From Chimonanthus salicifolius (Eukaryota > Streptophyta > Magnoliopsida > Laurales > Calycanthaceae): 64,000 nt of DNA. The position numbers and the translations under genes were made by a program. The DNA lies in assembly GCA_013350335.1 (NCBI GenBank), contig CM023538.1:53364769-53428768 (forward strand), written 5' to 3'. Position 1 is the first letter of the stretch. Each line of letters begins with the position of its first letter. Below are positions 47,960 through 60,739 of this stretch, piece by piece. A model generated the notes under the pieces. It made no database searches, was not told the DNA's origin, and saw only the letters and a program-made list of their open reading frames with translations.

Positions 47960-50900
47960 TTTAGAGTTAATAGTGGAGGTCAGTTTGCAAGTTTTGGAGA
48001 TGTCTAAATTTCAACGTCATCTTGGGATGGATTGGTCATCCCCCCTTCGGGTTACCTTGGACTGTTGTTGTAGGCGGGTGATGGGTCAGTTCCTCGCGGT
48101 GGATGCATTCGTCGAGTGGCTTGCAGCTTACCGTCTGAGTGTGGAGGAGTTGTGCAATTTGGTGACTAGATTGAGTCAAGAAAGTGTTTGGGGTTGGTAC
48201 ATATTGAGACGCCTCATGTGGTTCGAGGATTTTTGTGTGTCCTTCTGGAGGAGTTTTTTTGGATTTCCTCCACGTCAGGAGATAGGGTTGCTATGGATCT
48301 TCTCCCCCAGTGCAACACCCGTTTCGATTACTCACTATCGGGTAGCGCTAGTAGGGGTTTTGGAGCTGAAGAGTTAGCTCGGGGAGATGGATGACTCTTG
48401 GCTACAATTGACCCAGTGCCCTCCTTGGAGCACACATGCCTTGTTGACCAAGAAGAGAGATGGCTCTGTGAGTTTGTGCTTTGATTACCGACATGGACTT
48501 TGGAGTTAGAGAGACAACTCAGGGAGTTAGAGAATCTTGGCTTCATTCGGCTTAGCACTTCATCTTAGGGTGCACCGGCGTTGTTTGCTAAGAAGAAATA
48601 TGGCTTGAGGAGACTGTGCATTGATTATTGGCAGTTGAACATAGTTACAGTCAAGAATAAGTGTTCGTCGCCAAGGATTGACGATCTGTTTGACAAGTTG
48701 AGAGGATCCAAGTGTTCCTATGAGGAAGACTCTTGATCGGGTTAGCATCAGGTGAGGGTGCGGGAATGTAGCATTGGGAAGGCTGCCTTCCGCACTCGTT
48801 TTGGACTCTTCGAGTTCGTGGTGATGCCGTTTGGGATGGCTAGTGCCTCAACAACTTCCATGGCCCTAATGAACAAGATATTCAAGTCGTACTTGGATTG
48901 GTTTGTAGTAATATTCATCGACGACACCTTGGTATTTTCAGCATCAGAGGAGGATCATGAGCGGCATCTGAGAGCTGTACTTCATGTCTTGAGAGATCAC
49001 AAACTTGTGCCGAGTACATCAAATGTAAACTTTGGTTGCCAGAAGCCCAGTTTCTGGGACACTTGGTGTCAGCAAACGGTGTGTCCGTGGATCCGACTAA
49101 GGTTGAGGCTATTCTGACGTTGGGAGCAAGCATGAAGCGTGACTGATATCCGCAGCTTTTTTTGGGTCATGAGGGTTATTATCGATCATTTATCAAGGAT
49201 TTCTCTAAGATCGTCACACTGATGACAAGTTTGGCCCACAAGGATGTATAGTTCATCCGGGACGAAGCTTGTGAGGCGACCTTCCAGAGGCTGAAGGAGA
49301 GTTATACTTATGCTCCGGTGTTGGTAGTGCCAAAGAGGGGTCATAGCTATGCGGTCTATTGTGATGCTTCTAGTGGTGGTTTGGGTTGTGTACTGATGCA
49401 AGATGGAAAAGTGGTAGCCTACGGTTTGAACTAAAGACCCATGAACAAAATTATCCTACACATGATTTGGAGTTGGTGGTTGTAGTTTTTATACTTAAGG
49501 TCTGGAGACATTACTTATATGGTGAGAGGTTTGAGGTTTTCTCAGATTGTTATAGCCTCAAATATCTGTTCACATAGGAGCTGAACATGAGACAAAGGTG
49601 GATCGAGTATCTTGGTGACTACGACTTCGTGTTACCTTACCACCCTGACAAGGCGAAGGTAGCCCTGTAGAGTCTGATCGAAGGATATAGAACATCCAGA
49701 TTTTACAACATGTATGTTCATTCAGAGATTTATGATAGGGTTTTGAGAGCTCAGTAGACGGATGAGAGGTGCATCGCTTCGAGAGATGTTGTGGCCAGTG
49801 GCAAAGGACATTTTAGATGGATTGTGAGACGAGATGGTGGTTTGACCTTTCGGGACAGGATATTTGTATCCGCATCCGAGCAGTGCCGTGAGAAGGTATT
49901 ACGGCACTTTCATCACTCCAAGTTCGCCGTGCATCCGTGACGCGCAAAGGTGTATCATGACTTATTAGCAGTTTGGTGGAGAAGTATGAAGAGAGCAGCA
50001 ACAGAGTTTGAGACCCATTGGTAAATCGTAGCCTCTTTCGATCCCTAGGTGGAAGTGAGATCACATTTCCATGGATTTCGTGACTAGTTTGCCGAGGTCG
50101 TCTCAGAGACACGAAGTAGTGTGAGTCATAGTGGATCGATTGACTGAGTTGGCCCGTTATATTTTCATGGAAACAACAGATTTCTCTTGAGACTTGAGTC
50201 GACTGTACTTAGTAGAGGTAGTCAGAATACATGGTATACCGAGTCAATTTTTCAAACCGAGACTCGAGGTTTGTCTCTTGGTTCTAGCAGAGCTTGTAGA
50301 AGGAGTTGGGCACACAATTATGTTCAGTACAACTTTCCATCCTCAGATAGATGTCCAATTGAAGTGGACCTTTCAGATCATAGAGGGTAGACTCCGAGTT
50401 TGTATTTTAGATCATGGTGGTAGTTTGGAGAGTTAGTTATACTTCGTTGAGTTCGTCTACGACTATAGCTCCCAAGCTAGTGTCAAGATGGCTCAATATA
50501 GGACCTTATAGGTTAGACCGTGCAGATTGCCCTTGTTTTGGGCCAAGAATAGTGATACAGTTATGTCAAGACCTGTATGGTCAATGAGACTACTAAGCAA
50601 GTGGGGCTGATCAGGCAGAGATTGTTGACCTCCCAGAGCAAGCAGAAAAGTTGTGATCGTCGGAGGAGGGCACTAGAGTTTGTTGTGGGGGATCATGTTT
50701 TCCTTCAGATTTCGCCCCGTCATGAGATTCAAAGATTTGGGCATAGAGAAAAGCTATCACCCCAGTTTTTTGGATAGATTGAAGTACTAGAGAGGATCAG
50801 AGAAGTAATCTACGGATTTGCATCTCCCTTTTCACGTTTCAATTCTTTGGAAGTACCATGATGATCCATCGCATGTGGTTAACTAAGAGGACATGAACCT

Positions 50901-51080
50901 AGCAAAGATATCGCCCCTAAGGTGGGACCAGTATATATTGAGGGTGCAGAGGCTTTGTGGCAAGACTATCCACTCGATTTTAGTAGTTTGGTAGCGCAAA
51001 GGCAAGGAAACTTCCATTGAGAGAATGAGGTAACGATGCGGAAACAGTTTCTAGCCTTGTTTGAGATTAGAGATATGAGT
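47960..51080 (+). pseudogene. Tekay/Del-like pol, decayed
   Basis: Protease end near 47990-48060 (LEMSKFQRHLGMDW). Reverse transcriptase about 48400-49130 ([24 protein letters not shown]; catalytic FIDD near 48917). RNase H about 49270-49680 ([24 protein letters not shown]). Integrase about 49800-50860, ending with a LHLPFHVSILWKYHDDPSH block that normally precedes the chromodomain. 50930-51080 may be the chromodomain remnant. The KK.G....CIDYR segment of RT appears twice (about 48450 and 48590), a local rearrangement. Gag (47020-47950) is not readable. Many stops. Confidence 0.88.
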
Positions 51081-51124
51081 TCAGTTTAAATTTCGAGGAT
51101 GAAATTCCTTAAAGGGGGTAGTAT

Positions 51125-53211
51125 TGTAATGACCCGTTCCGACTTTACCCGATTTCTGAAGAGATTTATGGATCCCCGAGTTGTTTTCAGAACTTTGGTA
51201 GCTTTGGGAAGAGTGTAGGCTCCGTGGTGGGCCCCAGTTTGCTTGATTTCGAACTCGGGAGCTTGAAGGGCAACTTGGTAATTTTATAATTATTGAGTAT
51301 TCCATCATGTAAAACAAAATTTAAAAAAAAAAAATCACACATTTTCTAACTCGACGTTCGGCACTCGAGATTTTTTTTTTTCCAAGATTTTGATTTCATT
51401 GTATTTTAATCCCTTTGAAAAGAAATTATTTTCAAACCTTTATTAAAAAAAAAAAAGACTCCCAACCAAACCCCAAAACCCTAACCTCTTAAGACCCCCC
51501 TTTTTCCCGTCTCACTATAGCATTTTGCTACAATGCAATCGCATGGCCCTCCTCTCTTTTGCATTTCTTTTTCTTCTCTTTTCTTCTTCTCGATCTCTCT
51601 CTCGCCCCTTCTTCTCTCACTGTTCTTCTTCCTCTCCTTCCTCCTCGGTTGTCACCCTCACCCGACCGCTGCTTCAGCCATTCCTCGTGACAATCCTTGT
51701 TGCCCCGACCTCAGCCATCGACTTTCCTTCCCTTTTTGCTGATTGCAAATTGAGCTCCCTTCAACCCATCAAGCCGCTTGCTCGCTTCGGATTTTTGACT
51801 CTACCTATTGTGAGGGGACTTATCACTGTTTTACCATGCATCTTTATCTACTTAACCTTTAATTTTGGGCATGTAGTGACTTGAATGGAGCCCTTCATTT
51901 ATTAAGCCACTCGATAAGGGAATTGTTGAAATGATTATATGGCAAGGGATCCGTTAGGGTGCACTCATGTCAACTATATGAGATTAATGGAGAATTGTAA
52001 TCGGATGAATGGTTATTTGAACTTGGAAACTTACTAGTAACATGTTTGTTTAGTTATTACATGGGAATGAGCTTATAATGAGCAAAATATGTGTTGGACA
52101 TTGGACATGATGTACAAAATTGTTGATAATATGTTTGTGTTCAATCATAATGTGTATGTAAATTTATGATGGGAATGAGATGTGTGTTGGATATTGAGTA
52201 CGATGCTTGAAAGTTTATTGATAAAATATTGTGTATTTATTTACAACATGTGAACATGATCATGATGAGCATGGAGATATGTGTCTAGATAACCTATTAC
52301 AGGCACTTATTATGCGATGCATGTGTTGTTGGCCTTGATTAATTATATCAGAGCATGATTGTATTGTCAGACATGACCTTGATATCATGTACATGCATGG
52401 GAGGTAACCCACAACGGACAACGTGCCGTTGGGTGTTGAGATGGAGGAGTTTTTTACATATGTTATGATGATATGATGGTTTGGGTATTGGGAGGATTTC
52501 CCCATTACGCTTTGGCGGTTGAGGTGCCTATCCCTTGAGATTGCCTTCCCCGTTATGCTCCGGCGATCGAGACCCCCATAGGAGATGCAGGTTTCCCCAT
52601 TGCATTCCAGCAGTTGAAGCGGTTGTATATTTGTATGGTCTCCCGTTTGTGTTGGTAGGGAGACCGGAGTCATTGGAGGACCATTATGAGTTATGGAGGT
52701 GATGTCTCAAACTGGTCAGTGGAACCCTTGGTTAGTGGTATATTTGGGCAATCATGTACGGAGACATTCTTTCTATTATTATGTTCACTACATTTCATAC
52801 AAGTGACACTTGTTATATTGCTGACAAGTGATATGTTTTATCCCTTCACTGGGCTGGATAGCTCACCCCTTACCTTTCAGGTACCCCGATCGTGGAGGGG
52901 CCGGGCGGGCCCCTTGACAAGGACATGGGGAGGAGTACTGGTAGTTAGATATATATGTTCATACTTATGTTCTAAATTTGAGAGACTCTAGTTTGCATGA
53001 CTTATTATTACATGCGTGTTTGGATGACTGTATAATCATATTTGGTTAGTCTATAGTTGTTTGTTATGTTTTCTTAGCATTGTGGACTTGTGGTTTGTTG
53101 AGTTGAAGGTGGTTACCCTGTTTAAAAAAAAAACATATTAACCGATATCCGTCTCTAGCAACATTTGAGATATTTCGGAGATGACGCGCCCGTATCAAGA
53201 CGGGCATTACA
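51125..53211 (+). repeat. 3' LTR of the Tekay-like element
   Basis: 2087 bp, pair of 44930-47005, preceded by the polypurine tract. The tandem units corresponding to 46288-46430 are at about 52492-52630. Confidence 0.92.
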
Positions 53212-53216
53212 TTTGT

Positions 53217-53478
53217 TCTTGCTAAGTGCTCCTCATGGGCTACTTTTCAACAGGAATTCAGTAATACCTCTATGGCCAACATCTTATGAGCCTAGAAAGA
53301 ATGCATTAACTTTGCATAAGTTCCTTTGTTGTTGTTGTATCTAGGTTTAGGGATTTTTCATGGATGTTTTGGGTTTTTGGGATCTTTGTATTTTCTTTTT
53401 GTTTTGTGTATTTTTGTATATGCAGGAGCCTCTTTTCTATTAATATATGCACCATTTAAAAAAAAAAAAAAAAGAATA
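53217..53478 (+). pseudogene. LINE fragment, right part with poly(A) tail
   Basis: Continues the frame of 44735-44929 (LAKCSSWATFQQEFSN) to the ORF2 end and a 3' UTR ending ctattaatatatgcaccatt plus about 16 A (53459-53474). This fixes the true 3' end of the LINE. Confidence 0.82.
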
Positions 53479-54889
53479 TTACCTTTCACGGGGGCAGGGG
53501 CAGGGGGGCGGCGTTGGGTCACAAATTCCGTCTCTTTTGGGGGATTGCCTCCATTCCTTCGGTCCATCCAAATAGGTCAAGTTAACGCTCTCTAGGGATC
53601 TTCATGTTCTGACCCCTTTTTTCCCACATCCAAATATAATAATCAACTTAATATGTGGCATGAATTGTTCTTTGACTCAGTCTTCTTTGTATTGGCAATT
53701 GATGCGGGCATCCAGAGACGTAGACAATTTTAATTTGATCCAGGCGGATTCATTATCAAATTAGCAAGTTCGAGCCCCGAGTCAAAAGATCAAAATTGCA
53801 TCTTCGATCCAGGCGGGTATCCGAGTCAGAAGATTTGGTGTAGTGGATCCAAAGCAAGTCAAAGATCAGGCCCAAACCTTGGCCCAACAAGCTGCCAAGA
53901 TCCAAGCCAACCCAGCTTTGTGCAAACCTACACAAGCTAGGCCCACAATGCAAGTCCAACTGTCATAACTCAGGCCCAGCTGTCATTCAGTCAACACCTG
54001 GGTAGTTCGGTGGAGAAGTTGAGTCCTAATTAGATTAGGAATGTGTCCACAACGAGTATAGTTAGTAGGTGTCATATTATTAGTTGGTGTTATTGTTAGT
54101 AGGTTGTTTTAATTAGAATTTGATAATTAAAAGGAAAGGAGGGTCGGTGGTTTTTCTTATTTAATACACATTGTAATCGGCACAATGAAGGGGAGTTTAT
54201 GATGAATAAAATTTTAGTTTTTTTTTTTTTCCATTGTGAATCAATGAAGGCTTGATCGAATTCAAGTGTTGAATGTTCCAGCCGTAGATTGTGCTGCACC
54301 AGGTAAGCCCATATTCTCTTTAGACTTTGGGTTTAGTTGAATCAGATTTCAAGAGTCAATTAAGCCCATCAAACCAGCCGAACTGCTGAATGGGTTGACT
54401 AACTAAGGGATTTCCAAGTTTTTTTGAAACAGTAATTTAGAGTGATTTTGTGGAAATTAAAACCCAATTTTCAGAAGTGTTTCGGGACTGGTCTTATTAA
54501 AAGATTTTAACCCAGTTTGAAAAACTCATTTGATAAACTGATTCCCACTAAATACAGTTGAGTGACTTGGGTTTGAAATTGATCAGTTGGTGGTTCTATA
54601 CAGCCACATCCATAGTGGCTTGGGTTAGTACAGATCCAGCCTACTAGAGTTGGGTTTTATTGTTTAAGATCAACGGGTTGTGTTAAATCGCGTTGATTGT
54701 GCTAATGCTTCCGCTTTAGCAATTGAGTAAGCGTCTTAATCCTACCTTAGCCTACATCAGCAACCCATATGTTGACAAGAATATGTCCGACGTGTATTCC
54801 ATCATGTGCCTATTTTAATAGGGATAAATCAGTATTCCATCTACAACATCTTGTCAGACCCAAATGTCAGTTTTACCGACCTTTTCTTT
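53479..54889. other. Spacer with LTR-like wording, unclassified
   Basis: 53760-53970 resembles the gcccaa/caagtcc-rich style of Athila LTRs, and 54090-54310 has a promoter-like region (cttatttaatacac) and transcript-like T run. No primer site, paired LTR or gene is found. Confidence 0.35.
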
Positions 54890-57018
54890 TGAAAGCAATT
54901 ATTTCTATTGAAAGCATAGAATTTGAAAAGCTGATTAGGAGTCTAAGTTGAGCTTATCTCTATTTAAGAAATGCATTTGATTTAGACTTATGCTAAGAGT
55001 TATAGTTTGATTGTGATAGCCCTAAGGTTGACTAGAGGCTATAAATATATGTAATAGTTTAGGTATTCAATAACATACATAATTTATCTTTTCGACATGG
55101 TATCAGTCAAAATTAAATTCTAGTGGGCCTTCAATATATAGTTTTTTTTCTTCTCTCCCTCTGTCAGAGGAGATTCATGGTTAGAGGGAGGGAGGGAGAG
55201 ACATTCCGCTGCTGTTTCGGTAAGAGATCGGACACTTCCAAAACTCATGCTCTTTGCAGCCTTTTTCTTGTGGCCGACTGCAGACCAGCGTCCACATCTT
55301 GCTTCCACTACCGCTCTTGCTCAGATCTGATTGCAGATCTATTGTTGGGGAAATCTCGCAGCAGATTTGATCTACCCATCTTATCACACCAGATCTGGTT
55401 GCCGTTGAGCCTCTGCTGCTGTTCTTCCCTCGCCTCCAACCCTTCTCCAATATTTGTTAGGTTTCTGCTGCACCTGGATCAGTTACTGCTTTGATACCAG
55501 GCACTCCGCAGACAGTCTTCCGTCTGCAGAGAAGAAAGAAAAAAAAAAGGAAAAGAAAGGAGTTCATCGCAACAAGAGAGCCTTTGCTGCTACTTGTGCA
55601 ATCATATTAAAGTATGCAGGTTCCTCTCAGGTTGAAAAAAAAACTGTCAGAAATACGGGTGGCAGTTTGTGTCGTGCTGTAACTTCCCTAACAATAAGGC
55701 TATGTGATATGTGATGTATCACTTACTCCAATGTCAGATGCTAGCCAGACAATGGATATTGTTTTGCCTTTCGTGCTCATTGAAGGCATAGTGAGTAAAG
55801 TGGCAAACATCCAAAAGACGTCAATAAACTTGGTGATGAAGCTCTCAAATGGTGCATCATTCCCAAAATTGGGTGGAGTATGCTGGGTTGGCCATTTTTT
55901 GTCATGCCGACTATCAGATTATTGGATTATTTCATTCTGGGCTATACTTTGGCACTAAAAGGAGGGCCACTATTCTTATTTCAGTGTTACTGTCATACTT
56001 CTAAGCACTCTGGAGGTCTGCAAATTGGTGGTGTTTCTTGGTGTCGGTTGTTTCTTCTCTCCAAAATCGGTGAGATCTGTGCCAAAAAGAAAGGGGAGAG
56101 CTGAAGAAAGGGACACAAATTGCCCTTTTCCTCCTATTTTGTTGAAGCCAAACAAAGGGACGAAACTTGCCATTCGTTCGAGTACGCCTTATTTTTGTCG
56201 TTTCTCGAAAATGAGATGACATGTTTTAGACACATGTCCATACGTTGTGGAATTCATCCACTCCTTTTATTTGGAGGACTCTGATTCATCCTTATAATTT
56301 GCTGGCCTTTCATGGTTACAGCTTTTGCTGGCCTTTCATGGTTACAACTCTATTTGCTGGCATTTCATGGCTACAACACTATTTGTTGGTCTTTATGACT
56401 TTAGTCTTTATTTGCTGACCTTTATAACTACATCTATTGTTCGTTGGCCTTTCCGATCAGATTGATCGATGTGATGGTTTCAGCCCCTTGTTTTCAGGCC
56501 ATTCGTCCCCTGCATTTATCGCATATTGCGATCATTGTTTGCCGGACAATTGTCTTACAGCCACTGCCGTCATTCGAGCATCTTCTCTATTTCAGGTCAC
56601 CATTGTTGTTCGCCGCCTGTCGTTTTGCAGCCAATTAACCACATAAACACATTTGCAGCCAGTCAACGCTGCCAGTTCAACAAGTTTTGCAGCCAATCAG
56701 TGTGCTGCTTCAATAGATCTCCATGGCCAGTCGGTGTGCCACTTTTGCAGCTGCCGTTTCTTCACGTTCCAAGTTTCGCGTTCATCCATGTTTCAACTTG
56801 CGGGGGCGTGTTGGAATATATTTAGCGTTCTAATAGTAATAGAATTATTATGTGATTAGGAGTCTAAATTGAACTTATCTCTACTTAAGAGATGCATTTG
56901 ATTTAGACTTATGTTAAGAGTTAAAGTTTGATTGTGATAGCCCTAGGGTCGGCTAGAGGCTATAAATATATGTAATAGTTTAGGTATTTAATAACATACA
57001 TAATTTATCTTTTCTACA
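54890..57018 (+). mobile_element. Non-coding LTR element (TRIM/LARD-like)
   Basis: The 3' LTR is 56809-57018 (tgttggaat...cttttctaca), preceded by the polypurine tract gcgggggcg. The 5' LTR ends at 55097 (cttttcgaca) and is followed by a primer site tggtatcagt (55098-55107). The two LTRs align well from gattaggagtct to the end; the first 45 bp of the 5' LTR (from about 54890) are diverged. The internal region is about 1.7 kb with no gag or pol, agatctg motifs near 55323-55397, and a tandem repeat at 56301-56450. No clear target duplication. Confidence 0.75.
56301..56450. repeat. ~30-bp tandem repeat (tgctggcctttcatggttac)
   Basis: Five increasingly degenerate units: the first two are nearly identical, the rest drift (tgctgacctttataac). 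They lie in the internal region of the 54890-57018 element. Confidence 0.8.
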
Positions 57019-57618
57019 CTTTGTGTCATAGTATTTGACTACCAACATCTCTCTGTCTCTCTCTTCCTTCACTACAATCAGAGGCTTTACTTCATCATAT
57101 GCATGGCCAAGCAAAATTGACACGTTTGTTTGGTAATGAAGTAATTGATTATTGTGTTCACACCTTAAGCACCACAAACACCCGCTAGCATCAATCTATT
57201 CATAGCATCTTTTTTGAAAAGGTATTGAGTAGATTTCATTGATGATCAAAGAGAAATCTATGCCTGGCATTTCTTAAATAGACAAAATGACAGTGCAAAG
57301 ACAGGAGCAGCAAACTGTAGCTTTACGTGATTTTTATTTAGATTACAATCAACTGCATTCTTTTTCTTGATGGAAAAAATGTTGAGATTCTTGTCTCGGA
57401 TGTTAGATGACATCACTCTGTGTGTGTGTGCTGTCTGTCGGAAAGGTATGCTTGCATCTTTTTATCTTTATTTCAAACCTAAGGACTAAACCGGGCTAAC
57501 TGTTTGATATCCTAATGTGGTATCATTGTGATTTCTATGAGTGTTTTGAGGAAAGTGATGATCTTACTTGCATAATTATTTTGTTTTTTGAGATTCATAT
57601 TGTTGGTGTTATTCATAG
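57019..57618. other. Spacer upstream of the AXS fragment, no exon found
   Basis: The expected preceding AXS exon is not found here. A (gt)n run lies near 57418-57430. The sequence just before 57619 is intron-like and ends in a usable acceptor (ttcatag). Confidence 0.5.
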
Positions 57619-59139
57619 GATCCTTCTTTCTATGTCCTTAAAGAAGCTGCCTCTCCATGCATTTTTGGTTCTATTGAGAAACAGAGGTGGTCCTATGCAT
57701 GTGCAAAGCAACTAATTGAAAGGCTAATTTATGGTAAGCCCTTTCATATATTCTCTCTGCACGCAGATACATGCATTGGCAGTACCTCTCTAATTTTATG
57801 TTTTGAACTGATTACAGCTGAGGGTGCAGAAAATGGTCTTGAGTTCACCATTGTGAGGCCCTTCAATTGGATTGGACCAAGGATGGATTTCATCCCTGGA
57901 GTTGAAGGCCCAAGTGAGGGTGTACCTAGGGTTCTTGTTTGCTTTGGTAATGTAAGTCGCATTTCTTGGAACCAAGAATAAATTCAGAAGCCTATTTTTC
58001 CCCTGAACATTGTCTCCCTTTTATCTGCATTTCAGAATCTCCTACGCCGTGAGCCACTTAAGCTTGTAGATGGTGGTCAGTCTCAAAGAACCTTTGTTTA
58101 CATCAAGGATGCAATTGAAGCTGATGTCTTAATGATTGTATGTGAAGATTTTTCCCCCTTTTTCCTCCAACTTCATGAAATTATTAAAGCGAAGTTACTG
58201 ATCTTATTTATTTTCTTCGGAAAATCCGGACAGGGCCAATGGTCATATTTTTAATGTGGGAAATCCTAATAATGAAGTCACAGTTAAGCAACTTGCAGAA
58301 ATGATGACTGAGGTATGTTGAGCAAGCAGTACCTAACTATGATCATAAGCATTTGGTTTGCATCCCCTTTCTGATCAGTAATGTGTATCTCCTTTTTAGG
58401 TGTACTCTAAGGTAAGTGGAGAACCAGCAATAGAGGTGCCAACCCTTGATGTCAGCTCCAAAGATTTCTATGGTGAAGGATATGATGACAGCGACAAAAG
58501 AATTCCTGACATGACCATTATCAACAAACAACTTGGTATTTCTCTACTCTTTATGGTCCATATTTCTAGGTCTTCTGGCCTTCGTCCTTGGTTTCCGCAA
58601 TAATTTTTTCAGGAGGATCCCATCACAGAATTTTCGAAATAGAGTCAATAAACACAATGCCACTATTAGGTGAACGTTTTAGGGAAGAATCAGTTAGATG
58701 TTGTGTTGCTTTAATAGATCTCTCTTTTGTTTCTTTCTTGGAGTGCATAAAATTTTAGATAATAGAACACTATCGTTATTGGTGGTTCTGTGTTCAAGTC
58801 AACCAAATATTGGTCTTTCTGCAAACTGTGAAATATCACAAGGCCAATTTAATCTGTTGTGAGACCCCCTGCGAGCTTAGCGTGGAGCTGGACTCTCGAC
58901 CGGATCGATAGTACATCTCTGATGATGAGGCTCCATAGAACTTATCAGTGAACAATAAAAACCATAAAAAATGAGTGATGTCAAAAGCATTAAAATCATG
59001 ATAACCAAGACAGCGTTTATCTGCAGGTTGGAATCCTAAGACATCACTGTGGGACTTGCTGGATTCAACATTGACTTACCAACACAGGACATACGCCGAG
59101 GCCATCAAGCAGGCGATTGCGAAACCAGTTGCTTCGTGA
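57619..59139 (+). pseudogene. AXS: UDP-apiose/UDP-xylose synthase, C-terminal half with a lost splice acceptor
   Basis: AXS, an SDR-type enzyme, converts UDP-glucuronate to UDP-apiose and UDP-xylose in the cytosol. Six exons: 57619-57733, 57828-57951, 58036-58137, 58220-58312, 58400-58535, 59027-59139, about 227 codons against about 390 in intact plant AXS. Diagnostic stretches: IEKQRWSYACAKQLIERLIY with the SDR Tyr/Lys pair (YACAK), TIVRPFNWIGPRMDFIPG, GQSQRTFVYIKDAIEA, GHIFNVGNPNNEVTV, DFYGEGYDDSDKRIPDM, TYQHRTYAEAIKQ and the terminal KPVAS stop. The N-terminal half, with the NAD-binding Rossmann motif, is missing. The acceptor before exon 58220 reads cttcg instead of an AG; the next AG (58232) would shift the frame. 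The other junctions are normal GT-AG. Introns are kept, so it is a DNA-level fragment, not a retrocopy. A sequencing error at the acceptor is possible. Confidence 0.92.
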
Positions 59140-59629
59140 GAAGGTTCGTAGTTGCAATCTTTGGGTGGCCTCATTCTTTTGGAACTTGCTACATACTTTG
59201 GCTATTCGTATGTTTTCTGTTATCACTAGCTGTGTCAGGCACTTGCTGCCCAGGTATCTGTATAATCTACAATATGTCGGAAGAAACTAAAGGGAGTAAT
59301 GAGGATAATTCTATCTTGTTGTCATGTTTGAGAAGTGGCCCCTAACTCTAGTAAGGGCGTTATAAAGGGGGGCTTATTTTATTGGCTGGCGATTTGCTTG
59401 CTCAGTTTTTGTTGTTTGCAGGGATCTATTGTAATTTCTTTTTTTGAAGCTCAGGATCTCTGTCACTGTTTTAGAAGTCAAGGGCAGATGACTTGCTACA
59501 GTCTTTTGATTAATGTTTTAGTTTTATGGAGTGTTTGACAGATGAATCCAATGCATTGTTGGGTGGGATGTGCGAGAGACGAAATGAATATGACCAGACA
59601 TGAATATCTGACTTCTCTACCCTCATATC
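59140..59629. other. Former AXS 3' UTR and spacer
   Basis: T-rich sequence after the AXS stop codon, no clear polyadenylation signal. ORFs at 59049-59345 and 59335-59538 overlap the AXS end in another frame and have no domain. Confidence 0.5.
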
Positions 59630-60310
59630 GGTTAATATATTAGTAGAAAGAAACACCAGAGGTGCAAATAAAGAATAAAAACAAGGCAACAACAAAGAAA
59701 CAAAAAATCCAAATCAAAAAATACTCGCAGGACACACAAACCTGCAAGCAAAAACTATAAAAAAGACCTATGCAATGTCAATACATTCTTTCCAGACTCG
59801 TAAAATGTCATTGGTGGAGATATTTTTGAATTCTGAAAGAGAGGAAGTCCATGTGGCATACTTGGCAAAAACTCTTCTCGAAACTATTTCACTCGATTCA
59901 ATGTGATCCTTAAAGATTCGGTTGTTACATTCTCACCATAAGCTCCATGCTACGGCAAAAGGAGAGAGGCCATAGAGAAGCATTTTGGAGGAACTAAAAT
60001 AATGTCCCAAGCATAGGATAGCTCGGCCACAGTGGAAGACATAACCCAATGTATGCCAAACTTCTTTAATATAGAATTCCAGATGGTAAAGGAAAAAGGG
60101 CAGTGTATGAGCTGGTGATTTTCCTCTTCAATAGCTTGAGAGAGCATGCGCTGACAAAAGTTCTTCCTCTTTTGTGCAAATTGTCTTGGGTCAGGATTTT
60201 TTTTAAACCAGCGGTCCAAAAGAAATAGATTGCATGAGGTGGAGCTTTGGAGGTCCAAATACCTAGGTTGACACAAGCTGGAAGAGTCACCTATTGGATT
60301 TTGAACCATG
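59630..60310 (-). pseudogene. LINE ORF2 C-terminal fragment, minus strand
   Basis: The minus-strand frames show the zf-RVT domain (SKAPPHAIYFFW; then a shifted frame ENHQLIHCPFSFTIW), followed by PPKCFSMASLL and W.LW.ECNNRIF. The C-terminal tail ends in a ctactaatatatta 3' end near 59632. It aligns with the LINE at 44735-44929/53217-53478, so both are one family. No poly(A) (plus-strand T run) remains. Frameshifts and stops are present. Confidence 0.85.
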
Positions 60311-60739
60311 TAGTCTCAATTAGATCATCAGATCTTATGCTCCACTTGTGGGATTGGATCAATTATGGTCATCATTTTGTCTAAAAGCATGAGCGTCAAA
60401 TAGGCGGGTTGGTTCACGGAAACAACTTACTTTAAATTCATGGGATAAATAATTATGATAGATTTTGTCGGAAAGTGTCAAAGTCTTTCTCGATGGAAGG
60501 GTGCAGGAAGATTCGTTGGAAGACGATAGTCGTGGGGGTATTAGAAGAGAGGCTTACCTAACTTAATGTGAATAATTTTTTTGCGTTCTTTGCTATATTT
60601 TATTCAATTATGTAACATGTTTATATAGGCTTTATGGCTTTTGACTCTTAGCACTCTTAAGAAACTAACTAATCGAGAAAATACCGTCAACTTTAAAATC
60701 GGTTTTTCTTTAATCCTATTTTAACACATTTTAGATGAT
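60311..60739. other. Probable further LINE sequence and spacer
   Basis: The minus-strand LINE may extend to about 60540, but no firm motif is readable. The rest is A/T-rich. Ends in a gat trinucleotide run at the start of copy B. Confidence 0.4.

Larger units (their letters stand above)
44930..53211 (+). mobile_element. Tekay/Del-like Ty3/gypsy retrotransposon nested in a LINE
   Basis: The LTRs 44930-47005 and 51125-53211 begin tgtaatgacc and end ttaca. The primer site tggtatcagagc (47008-47019, initiator tRNA-Met) and polypurine tract aaaggggg (51111-51118) are in place. Target duplications are tgtgt (44925-44929) and tttgt (53212-53216), 4 of 5 identical; removing one restores the LINE frame. 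The internal region is 4.1 kb with pol in the order PR-RT-RH-IN and a probable chromodomain remnant. Heavily decayed. Confidence 0.93.

Noticed and set aside
57619..59139. Functional UDP-apiose synthase gene
   Set aside because: The N-terminal half is absent and one acceptor lacks AG, so an intact enzyme cannot be encoded here.
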